Origin: Candidatus Uhrbacteria bacterium
Lineage (GTDB): Bacteria; Patescibacteriota; Patescibacteriia; UBA9934; UBA11717
Direction: 5' to 3'
Assembly: GCA_003509895.1 (NCBI GenBank)
Contig: DOMJ01000046.1
Span: 1 to 15,096 of the forward strand
Length of the DNA stretch: 15,096 nucleotides
Numbering within the stretch: position 1 is the stretch's first letter; every line of letters starts with the position of its first letter. Made by a program: the position numbers and the translations under genes. The notes below the pieces were generated by a model. That model did not search any database, was not told the origin of the DNA, and saw only the letters and a list, made by a program, of their open reading frames with translations. Of the stretch, positions 1-6,103 are shown in pieces.

Positions 1-49
1 GAATATTGAGGATTCGTATGAGTAGAGAGTATAGAGTGTATGGATCAGA

Positions 50-71
50 GCTGGATCTTATCAGATCCAGC
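50..71. repeat. Perfect 9-bp inverted repeat (hairpin)
   Basis: Arm GCTGGATCT (50-58) is the exact reverse complement of AGATCCAGC (63-71), leaving a four-base loop TATC. No T-run follows on either strand, so a classical intrinsic terminator is not supported. A protein-binding site or an RNA hairpin is possible. Confidence 0.7.
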
Positions 72-86
72 CTGTCGTAACCCGAG

Positions 87-139
87 AACATGTGCGTTTT
101 AACGTAAGAGTCTAACGAATACGGTAAAACACACATGTT
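87..139. repeat. Long inverted repeat, 15-bp arms with one mismatch
   Basis: Arm AACATGTGCGTTTTA (87-101) pairs with TAAAACACACATGTT (125-139) except for one C/A mismatch. After a one-base mismatch, CGT at 103-105 can pair with ACG at 121-123, leaving a 15-base apical loop at 106-120. The size and near-perfect pairing suggest a selected RNA or DNA structure. No T-run follows, so it is not an obvious terminator. Confidence 0.7.
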
Positions 140-208
140 TAAAGATAAGAGTACTCGACGAAGGAGTCTCGACAATACAGTGTGTCTCTATCTCCTCACG
201 TAGATTTT

Positions 209-217
209 TGCTAGAAT
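209..217 (+). promoter_or_regulatory. Putative extended -10 promoter for ftsK
   Basis: TGCTAGAAT fits an extended -10 element (TGn followed by a TATAAT-like hexamer, 5 of 6). No good -35 hexamer sits at the right spacing, which extended -10 promoters tolerate. The start of transcription would fall near 224, giving ftsK a leader of about 48 bases. The assignment is by consensus only. Confidence 0.5.
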
Positions 218-271
218 ACCCTCATCTCTTAGAACCTTTTGATTTTATCCTTCCCCCTCTTCTCCTCCCCT

Positions 272-2590
272 ATGGCAAAACGACGTCGCAAACGCAGGGC
301 TCAATCACGCGGAGGCTTTATGAGCCAGCTCTCACAGGGCACGAAGCGTGGTCTTCTTTTTATTTTGCTTTTAGCGACTGGCGTTCTTATGATTCTTTCC
401 GCCTTTCAATTGGCAGGAATCGCCGGTGGTTACATTGATCAGACAATGGCTCTCTTATTTGGATGGACTCGTCTTGTAGCCGCCTTAGCGCTTATGTTGT
501 TTGCCTTTGGAATCATTATGCCCAACAGCGAGCGCGTTACCCCTTGGACATACGTTGGCGGCATTGTCTTCTTTCTAGGGCTTACCGGGATGATTGATCT
601 TTTTACCCTCAAAAATATTGAGATGAGCGACAAGATCCTTGCAGCAAGCGGTGGATATCTTGGACTTGTTGTACAGCAGCTCGGAACGATGACTGTTGGT
701 TTCTGGGGAACATTTGTTGTTGCCTGCACCTTTTTAGCGGGAGGTCTCATACTTATGTTGCACGCATCTTGGGAGGATCTCTCACTCTTGCTTGGAAGTT
801 TTAGACGAGAAAAAGAGGATGTAGATGAGGAGGAGCCTTTTGAAGAGTTTGAGGAGGAGGCAGACAGTGAGGAAGATGTTACGGATGAAGACACAGATCA
901 AGACGCTATTGAGCCTATAAAAAAAGGAGGTCGATTAAAGGCGCTTGTTGCTCGCGCACAAAAGGGGCAAGAGGAAACCGTTTTAATGACCAAGCGTGTT
1001 CAACGTACCGAGCTTCCCCTGAGCCTTCTGGAGGACCGCGTAAAAAAACCGGATTCCGGGAACATCAAAAAGAACACAGAGATTATAGAAAAAACCTTCG
1101 CAGATTTTGGTATCGAAGTTGAGGTTTTAGACGTTGCTATTGGACCTACCATTACGCAATACGCCCTACGTCCGGCACATGGTATTAAAATCGCACGCAT
1201 TGTTGCATTGCAAAATGATCTTGCCCTCGCGCTTGCGGCGCACCCAATCCGTATTGAGGCACCTATCCCCGGTCGCTCACTCGTGGGTATTGAGGTTCCA
1301 AACAAGTCCATCGCTCCTGTCTCTCTGCGAAGTCTTATTGAGTCGGAGGCCTTTAAAAAAGCCGACACCGATCTTACCTTTGCCCTCGGTATGGACGTGA
1401 CCGGCAAGGCCTGGGTCGCCGGTTTGGAGAAGGCTCCTCATTTGCTCGTAGCCGGTGCAACAGGCTCCGGTAAATCTGTCTGTTTGAATAATATTATTGT
1501 GAGTCTTCTCTACCAACATGGGCCGGACAAGCTCAAGTTTATTATGGTGGATCCAAAGCGCGTGGAACTCCCTGCTTATACGGGTATTCCGCATTTACTC
1601 GTACCCCCAATTACAAAGTCAGATGATGCCATTAACGCCCTCAAATGGACCGTGCGTGAGATGGAGCGCAGATTAGACGTACTTTCCTTGGCGGGTATGC
1701 GTAACATCGCCGACTACAACAAAAAGCACAACGAACAGATGCCCTATATTGTCTTTGTGATTGATGAGTTGGCCGACCTTATGTCTCAAGCGTCCCGAGA
1801 TGTGGAGGCGTTGATTGTTCGTATCGCTCAAATGGCACGCGCGGTTGGTATTCACCTTGTGCTTGCAACACAGCGACCATCGGTAGACGTTATCACGGGG
1901 ACAATTAAAGCAAACATTCCAACGCGTATTGCCTTTGCCGTGGCCTCTCAAACCGACTCGCGTACCATTTTGGATTACGCGGGTGCGGAAAAATTGCTTG
2001 GCCGGGGAGATATGCTCTTTATGAGTCCAAGCTTGTCCAAAGCAAGACGCATGCAGGGAGCCTTTTTGTCCGACAAAGAAATTAAAGCGGTTGTAAAAGC
2101 CCTCAAAGATGAGACCGTGCCGGATTATAACTACGACATTACAGAGGGGCAGAAGAATAGTCAGACGGCCCTAGACGCAGAAAACAGTGATGCACTCCTT
2201 GAGGATGCACTAGAGGCCGTGCTTGCATCCGGAAAGGCTTCTACGTCCCTGTTACAGCGACGACTCAAAATTGGCTACTCTCGAGCAGCACGCATCATGG
2301 ACATTTTAGAGGATCGTGGAGCGATTAGCGCACAAGAAGGATCAAAGCCGAGGGAAGTGCTCATCTCCTCTGTTGATGAGTTGTATGATAACGATATAGA
2401 AACCGAAGACGAACCTCACGGAGTATTTGGTGAAGAAGAAGAGATGATGAATGATGATGATACAGACACAGAGGAGGATGGCGATGATGAATACCTTGGT
2501 GGCAATGAACGCTTTGAAGATGAGGCATCTGATGAAGACGACGAATTGGATGAGGATGGTGATTTTGAAGAAGAAGGAACAAGGCGATAA
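272..2590 (+). CDS. ftsK: FtsK/SpoIIIE-family DNA translocase
   Basis: This is a membrane-anchored, ATP-driven double-stranded DNA pump that moves chromosome ends through the division septum. The 772-residue protein has a basic N-terminus, four predicted membrane segments (about 27-49, 62-83, 93-111 and 142-164) and an acidic linker (about 180-214). The motor has Walker A GATGSGKS (395-402) and Walker B IVFVIDELADLM (493-504). A C-terminal winged-helix gamma domain (about 640-699, with KASTSLLQRR and GYSRAARIMD) would read polar DNA motifs. An acidic tail of about 73 residues (38 Asp/Glu) after gamma is unusual, because the protein normally ends there. I chose ATG at 272; an in-frame TTG at 239 would add 11 residues, and a stop at 230 limits extension. 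The start is preceded by a pyrimidine tract, with no Shine-Dalgarno. The stop overlaps the next start (TAATG). Confidence 0.96.
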   Translation: MAKRRRKRRAQSRGGFMSQLSQGTKRGLLFILLLATGVLMILSAFQLAGIAGGYIDQTMALLFGWTRLVAALALMLFAFGIIMPNSERVTPWTYVGGIVFFLGLTGMIDLFTLKNIEMSDKILAASGGYLGLVVQQLGTMTVGFWGTFVVACTFLAGGLILMLHASWEDLSLLLGSFRREKEDVDEEEPFEEFEEEADSEEDVTDEDTDQDAIEPIKKGGRLKALVARAQKGQEETVLMTKRVQRTELPLSLLEDRVKKPDSGNIKKNTEIIEKTFADFGIEVEVLDVAIGPTITQYALRPAHGIKIARIVALQNDLALALAAHPIRIEAPIPGRSLVGIEVPNKSIAPVSLRSLIESEAFKKADTDLTFALGMDVTGKAWVAGLEKAPHLLVAGATGSGKSVCLNNIIVSLLYQHGPDKLKFIMVDPKRVELPAYTGIPHLLVPPITKSDDAINALKWTVREMERRLDVLSLAGMRNIADYNKKHNEQMPYIVFVIDELADLMSQASRDVEALIVRIAQMARAVGIHLVLATQRPSVDVITGTIKANIPTRIAFAVASQTDSRTILDYAGAEKLLGRGDMLFMSPSLSKARRMQGAFLSDKEIKAVVKALKDETVPDYNYDITEGQKNSQTALDAENSDALLEDALEAVLASGKASTSLLQRRLKIGYSRAARIMDILEDRGAISAQEGSKPREVLISSVDELYDNDIETEDEPHGVFGEEEEMMNDDDTDTEEDGDDEYLGGNERFEDEASDEDDELDEDGDFEEEGTRR

Positions 2591-3279
2591 TGGCGTTTTT
2601 TATCAGACAACTTGATAACGCCTCCACCGGGGCAGCACTGAGATCCCTGCGGAAAAAGCAAGGAATCTCTTTGGACACCATTGCAAAACAAACGCAAATT
2701 CAACGGAAGTATCTTGAGGCTTTTGAAGAAAACGCCTATCACCTGCTGCCCGATCCACTCTACGCAAAACACTTTTTAAAGCTCTTTGTCCTTGCGATCA
2801 ACGGAGACGTAGCCTACTTTACAGCAAGATACGGGGAAGAGTGTGGTAGTTGTTCTGCCGTTACAGATCAGCTCCGCATTCCACGACAGAGAACCGGAAA
2901 ACGTCTCCTTATGCGTTGGCGCACATGGGCAAAGGCTGCAGGTTTTGCGTGTGTACTTGGACTGCTCTTTCTCTACATTGGATTCCAGCTACACAATCTC
3001 CTTGCCCCTCCAAATCTTCTCGTGGATTCACCAAGCGATAATGTACAAACAACTGTTGCAACACTAACTGTAGGTGGGCAGACGGATAAAGAGGTACAGA
3101 TCACCGTCAATAATGATCCAATCCTGACAGATCCAACCGGACGCTTTGAGACAAGGCTCACACTTACTCGTGGACTGAATATTATAGAGGTGGTTGCTCG
3201 TAAAAAATACGGTCAGCCACAAGTTGTTCGCCGAAGCGTGTTTCTGGAAGAAATTGGTTCTGCAAGATCGCCACGATAG
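2590..3279 (+). CDS. RodZ-like protein: HTH, membrane segment, Ig-like domain
   Basis: This 229-residue bitopic membrane protein has the RodZ layout. A cytoplasmic HTH_25-type helix-turn-helix spans about residues 14-70 (LRKKQGISLDTIAKQTQI, then RKYLEAFE). A basic stretch (97-113) and one membrane helix (about 116-137) follow, then an outer beta-rich domain (143-221) resembling the glucodextranase-B/Ig-like domains seen in CPR proteins. In the RodZ family the HTH contacts MreB and helps rod-shape morphogenesis. Whether MreB exists in this organism cannot be seen here. The ATG shares its A with the TAA of ftsK, so translational coupling is likely, with a weak AAGG upstream. An alternative reading is a membrane-bound transcription regulator. 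Confidence 0.82.
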   Translation: MAFFIRQLDNASTGAALRSLRKKQGISLDTIAKQTQIQRKYLEAFEENAYHLLPDPLYAKHFLKLFVLAINGDVAYFTARYGEECGSCSAVTDQLRIPRQRTGKRLLMRWRTWAKAAGFACVLGLLFLYIGFQLHNLLAPPNLLVDSPSDNVQTTVATLTVGGQTDKEVQITVNNDPILTDPTGRFETRLTLTRGLNIIEVVARKKYGQPQVVRRSVFLEEIGSARSPR

Positions 3280-3316
3280 ACGGTTATTCACACTCCATGG
3301 CTTGACACAAATGTTT

Positions 3317-3350
3317 ATCCCCGTTCTCCGCTTGGGAGGTCGGGGATTTT
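3317..3350 (+). terminator. Intrinsic terminator after ftsK-rodZ-like unit
   Basis: ATCCCCG (3317-3323) pairs with CGGGGAT (3341-3347). Inside it CTCC (3326-3329) pairs with GGAG (3335-3338) across a small internal loop, and TTTT follows at 3347-3350. It lies 37 bases after the upstream stop. The short T-run makes it moderate; it could also act as an attenuator in the recA leader. Confidence 0.6.
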
Positions 3351-3360
3351 GCTGTAAAGT
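3332..3360 (+). promoter_or_regulatory. Possible weak recA promoter
   Basis: TTGGGA (3332-3337) and TAAAGT (3355-3360) are spaced by 17 bases, and each matches 4 of 6 consensus positions. The -35 lies inside the terminator hairpin arm. I see no LexA-type SOS box (neither CTG-N10-CAG at a sensible place nor GAAC-N4-GTTC) in the 118 bases before recA. The consensus match is weak. Confidence 0.3.
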
Positions 3361-3397
3361 ACTGCCAAAGACCCTCCCCATTACACCTAACAAACAT

Positions 3398-4465
3398 ATG
3401 GCAACGGCACAAAAAGAAAAAAAGGAGGACCAAAAGGCTAAATTCAAAGCGGCGGAAGAGGCTCTCTCTCAAATTCGCGAACGGTTTGGCGATGGATCCA
3501 TTATGCGCCTCGGCGAGGCAAAGATTTCTCAAGTAGACGCGATTTCTACGGGTTGTTTAAGTATAGATATGGCGCTTGGCGTGGGTGGAGTTCCACGAGG
3601 TCGCATTATAGAGATTTATGGGCCGGAATCTTCCGGAAAGACCACCCTGGCTCAACACATTGTGGCTGAGGTCCAAAAAGAAGGCGGAATTGCCGCCTTT
3701 GTGGATGCAGAACATGCGCTTGATCCGGATTACGCAGAAAAAATTGGCGTCAATATTAACGAAATGCTTATTTCTCAACCGGACACGGGTGAGCAGGCAT
3801 TGGAGATTGTAGAGACGCTTGTGCGATCCAATGCGGTAGACGTGATTGTGATTGACTCGGTTGCGGCGCTTACGCCAAAGGCAGAAATAGAGGGAGACAT
3901 GGGTCAAAATCATATGGGATTGCAGGCGCGGCTTATGAGTCAGGCACTTCGTAAACTTACAAGCATTGTCTCCAAGTCAAAAACGACCGTTATCTTTATA
4001 AACCAGATCCGCATGAAGATTGGCGTGATGTTTGGTAACCCGGAGACCACGACCGGCGGTAATGCACTTAAGTTCTACTCCTCTATCCGTATTGAAGTGC
4101 GTCGTGCAGCTCAAATTAAACAAGGAGAAAAAATTATTGGAAATCGTGTACGCTGCAAAATTGTTAAAAACAAGGTCGCCCCTCCATTTAGGGCCTGTGA
4201 GTTTGACATTATGTACAACGAAGGCATTTCTATTTCCGGAGACCTTATTACGCTTGGAGTCGAATATGGAACCATCAGCAAATCCGGGCATACGTACAAG
4301 TTTGGAGAGGAAAAATTAGGCACGGGCCGAGAAAACGCGCGTCATTATCTACGAGCAAACCCAAAGATCCTTAAGGAATTGCGTCTAGCAACAGAAAAAG
4401 CGATTAAGGAGCTTGTGGAGCCATTGGAACAGGAAGCGGGAGAAACCAGTAACGAGGACGCCTAG
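3398..4465 (+). CDS. recA: Recombinase RecA
   Basis: This ATP-dependent strand-exchange protein drives homologous recombination, DNA repair and, where present, LexA self-cleavage. At 355 residues it is full length (E. coli 352). Visible motifs are Walker A GPESSGKT (75-82), Walker B around DVIVIDSVAAL (148-158), DNA-binding loop L1 (EIEGDMGQNHMGLQARLMSQ, 163-182) and loop L2 (INQIRMKIGVMFGNPETTTG, 201-220). A short acidic C-terminal tail follows. The start is ATG at 3398, because upstream in-frame codons run through the terminator hairpin and rodZ-like gene and lack family similarity. No Shine-Dalgarno is visible (ACACCTAACAAACAT precedes the ATG). It is flanked by terminators on both sides and so is probably monocistronic. 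Confidence 0.98.
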   Translation: MATAQKEKKEDQKAKFKAAEEALSQIRERFGDGSIMRLGEAKISQVDAISTGCLSIDMALGVGGVPRGRIIEIYGPESSGKTTLAQHIVAEVQKEGGIAAFVDAEHALDPDYAEKIGVNINEMLISQPDTGEQALEIVETLVRSNAVDVIVIDSVAALTPKAEIEGDMGQNHMGLQARLMSQALRKLTSIVSKSKTTVIFINQIRMKIGVMFGNPETTTGGNALKFYSSIRIEVRRAAQIKQGEKIIGNRVRCKIVKNKVAPPFRACEFDIMYNEGISISGDLITLGVEYGTISKSGHTYKFGEEKLGTGRENARHYLRANPKILKELRLATEKAIKELVEPLEQEAGETSNEDA

Positions 4466-4493
4466 CATAAAACCCAGCCTTGTCGTGCACACC

Positions 4494-4520
4494 AACACGG
4501 GGAAACCCGTGTTTTGGTTT
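4494..4520 (+). terminator. Intrinsic terminator of recA
   Basis: AACACGGG (4494-4501) and CCCGTGTT (4506-4513) form a perfect 8-bp stem capped by a GAAA tetraloop, followed by a T-rich tail (TTGGTTTTC). It starts 28 bases after the recA stop. Confidence 0.85.
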
Positions 4521-4543
4521 TCTTTGTTATTTTTCTTACTGTA

Positions 4544-4572
4544 TTGACGCATACGACAAACGTTGATACGTT
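4544..4572 (+). promoter_or_regulatory. Possible promoter of the acyltransferase gene
   Basis: TTGACG (4544-4549, 5 of 6 to consensus) stands 17 bases before TACGTT (4567-4572, 3 of 6). The latter is preceded by TGA, so it has extended -10 character. Initiation would fall near 4579, right at the Shine-Dalgarno, giving a very short leader. This is a consensus match only, but the recA terminator upstream makes a separate promoter likely. Confidence 0.35.
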
Positions 4573-4578
4573 CGCGAT

Positions 4579-4583
4579 GGAGG
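4579..4583 (+). promoter_or_regulatory. Shine-Dalgarno GGAGG deciding the acyltransferase start
   Basis: GGAGG stands five bases before ATG 4589 and sets that start over the in-frame ATG at 4577, whose own bases form part of the site. It is the only strong Shine-Dalgarno I see in front of any gene in the window. Confidence 0.75.
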
Positions 4584-4588
4584 TACCG

Positions 4589-5470
4589 ATGAACGTGCTG
4601 CTACAGCCAATACGGATCGTACGCACATGCGCCGGTCTCCTGGCCGGTGTTCTGATAACTATCCTCTGTGCTGGTATCATACTGATCGGCGTTCCGTGCT
4701 TCGAACGGATTCCCTTTGTGCGAAAGAGGAGTAACCCCTTTATCCGTGCTCCGCTTGTGTGGCTCAATATAGTCTACTGGGTAACTTACCGAGTCTGTAT
4801 GAGTATTACGTCTCTTGTCCGCGACGACGCAGTCGCACTGGGAGAATTGGGCGTAAAAGTTGTAGAGATGAATCACGGATCCTTTATGGAGATGTTCCTG
4901 GGGTTCCGTGCAGCCCTCAAATACGTCTCCTACAACGTGGTCCTTGTAGGCAAGGTGGAGCTCAAGGAACACTGGTTAGCTAAATGGATCATTGTCCTGC
5001 CAATGCAACGGCTTGGTCGGTTGATCCTGATTGATCGGAACAATCGCGATCAGGCTCTACAGACCATTCGCGACTACATCACACGCCACGGCAAGCCTGC
5101 GGATAGTCTGGTTTACGTGATCCTGTGCGATCAGACCAGGCCCACGGACGCAAAGCGCAGGAGACAGAATAAGGATCAGGCCGCATGCTGGCAGCGCGTT
5201 CTGCGGCCAAGCCAAGGAGGCGCGTGGACGATTATATCGGCGCTCACCGAGGTGGTCGGCCACACGCCTATACGCATACAGGTTGCCCACGGTATAAGCC
5301 GTCCGCAGCGCACGGACATGGACGCCTGGCGCGTTGTTGATGGAACACATCACGTCTGCGTTACGCGCATCTGTGATCCTCTGCCAAGCACGCCCGAGGA
5401 ATACGGGCCGCAGCTCACCGCACGCTGGCGAGCCATAGACGACTGGCTTGTTGGCATACAGGAAACGTAA
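4589..5470 (+). CDS. PlsC/LPLAT-family acyltransferase with altered motifs
   Basis: The protein (293 residues) resembles 1-acylglycerol-3-phosphate acyltransferases, which add the second acyl chain in phosphatidic acid synthesis at the inner membrane. It has an N-terminal membrane segment (about 13-36). Motif I reads NHGSFME (95-101), motif II LIDRNNRD (147-154), motif III CDQTRPTD (180-187). A PSQGGAW stretch resembles the family's PRxxGF, and the end is W-rich as in AGPAT-like members. Two catalytic-motif changes stand out: HX4D has become HX4E, and the usual EGTR is DQTR. Codon use differs from the neighbours (12 CTG, 10 ATA, CAG well above CAA) and G+C looks higher, hinting at recent transfer. 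It is flanked by terminators and has its own strong ribosome site. Substrate is unknown; a lysophospholipid or other acyl acceptor is possible. Confidence 0.8.
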   Translation: MNVLLQPIRIVRTCAGLLAGVLITILCAGIILIGVPCFERIPFVRKRSNPFIRAPLVWLNIVYWVTYRVCMSITSLVRDDAVALGELGVKVVEMNHGSFMEMFLGFRAALKYVSYNVVLVGKVELKEHWLAKWIIVLPMQRLGRLILIDRNNRDQALQTIRDYITRHGKPADSLVYVILCDQTRPTDAKRRRQNKDQAACWQRVLRPSQGGAWTIISALTEVVGHTPIRIQVAHGISRPQRTDMDAWRVVDGTHHVCVTRICDPLPSTPEEYGPQLTARWRAIDDWLVGIQET

Positions 5471-5471
5471 A

Positions 5472-5507
5472 ACCCCGACCTTCAAGAGGCCGGGGTCCAT
5501 TTTTTTT
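5472..5507. terminator. Bidirectional terminator between convergent genes
   Basis: ACCCCGACC (5472-5480) pairs with GGCCGGGGT (5488-5496) with one A/C mismatch and a seven-base loop. Eight T's (5500-5507) follow for the plus strand. For the minus strand the same hairpin is followed by TTTTAC. It serves the acyltransferase gene and the convergent efp, whose stop codon touches the T-run. Confidence 0.88.
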
Positions 5508-6069
5508 ACTTAACACGCTCAGAATATTCACACGTGTCTGTGTTGATGAGCAATTTGTCGCCCTCCTTAATAAAGATGGGAACTCGTACCAGTAAACCGT
5601 TTGTCATAACAGCATCTTTCTGCACGTTTCCGGATGCCGTGTCCCCCTTTACCGCCGGTTGTGTTTGTTCCACCACGTATTCCACCTTCTTTGGCAACGC
5701 GATGGCAATTGCCTGATCGTTATACATAGACACACTCACCTGTAATCCCTCCAATAAATATTTTCTTTCTTCGCCCAAAATATCATTGCCAATCACAACT
5801 TGTTCGTAGGACACCATATCCATAAAAGTCGCACCGTCCTTATCTCCGTACAAGTACTGCATTGTTTTTCGTTGCACGTCCGCAAACTCCAGTTGCTCGG
5901 TAGCCTTAAAGGTGTTCTCTACCGTCTTCCCCGTGGAAATATTTTTAAGCTTTATGCGCGTAAAGGCCGACCCCTTGCCTGGACTCACGTGTTGAAACTC
6001 ATTAATCACCCACAGATCATCTTTCCACTTAATAACCGATCCTTTGCTCATTTCTGATACGTTTGCCAT
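5506..6069 (-). CDS. efp: Translation elongation factor P
   Basis: EF-P binds the ribosome between the P and E sites and relieves stalling at consecutive prolines. The 187-residue protein matches the usual length (E. coli 188). It has an N-terminal KOW-like domain with the modification loop VSPGKGSAF, placing Lys32 at the position of E. coli Lys34. A central OB domain and a C-terminal OB domain follow, ending ...CEYSERVK as is typical. I chose ATG at 6069 because upstream in-frame sequence lies mostly in the end of epmA and lacks family similarity. The modifying enzyme gene epmA ends 34 bases upstream on the same strand, so the two are probably co-transcribed. No Shine-Dalgarno is present; the start follows GAGTATTTTCT. 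Confidence 0.97.
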   Translation of the reverse strand: MANVSEMSKGSVIKWKDDLWVINEFQHVSPGKGSAFTRIKLKNISTGKTVENTFKATEQLEFADVQRKTMQYLYGDKDGATFMDMVSYEQVVIGNDILGEERKYLLEGLQVSVSMYNDQAIAIALPKKVEYVVEQTQPAVKGDTASGNVQKDAVMTNGLLVRVPIFIKEGDKLLINTDTCEYSERVK

Positions 6070-6103
6070 AGAAAATACTCTACTGATAAATTCACCGCTC
6101 GCC

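Larger units (their letters stand above)
1..208. other. Non-coding, structured region upstream of ftsK
   Basis: I find no convincing coding region in either strand here. The stretch begins with purine-rich, loosely repetitive sequence (about 15-48), then carries two strong inverted repeats (50-71 and 87-139, listed separately). After these comes an imperfect direct repeat: TAAGAGT followed by a CTAACGAA-like or ACTCGACGAA-like tail, starting near 105 and near 146. CTCGAC also occurs twice within 155-173. It could be the leader of an upstream-initiated ftsK transcript, the end of a neighbouring operon or an unrecognised structured RNA. I do not recognise tmRNA, RNase P RNA or SRP RNA signatures. 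Confidence 0.5.

Noticed and set aside
239..271. TTG start for ftsK adding 11 residues
   Set aside because: It is a rare start codon before a pyrimidine-rich stretch, with no ribosome site. ATG 272 begins the usual basic N-terminus, though the longer form cannot be excluded.
439..894. Minus-strand reading frame of 151 residues, Ser-rich at one end
   Set aside because: It lies wholly inside ftsK; the Ser-rich part is the complement of the acidic linker codons and resembles no protein.
2416..2772. Minus-strand Ser-rich frame over the ftsK tail
   Set aside because: It is an antisense shadow of the Asp/Glu-rich tail (GAT/GAG codons read as ATC/CTC and TCx codons) and spans two real genes.
3302..3307. 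Perfect TTGACA upstream of recA
   Set aside because: No -10-like hexamer stands 16-18 bases downstream, because that position is occupied by the terminator hairpin arm.
3194..3397. Long N-terminal extension of RecA (68 residues)
   Set aside because: It runs through the RodZ-like gene's end and the terminator and has no RecA similarity; ATG 3398 gives the normal length.
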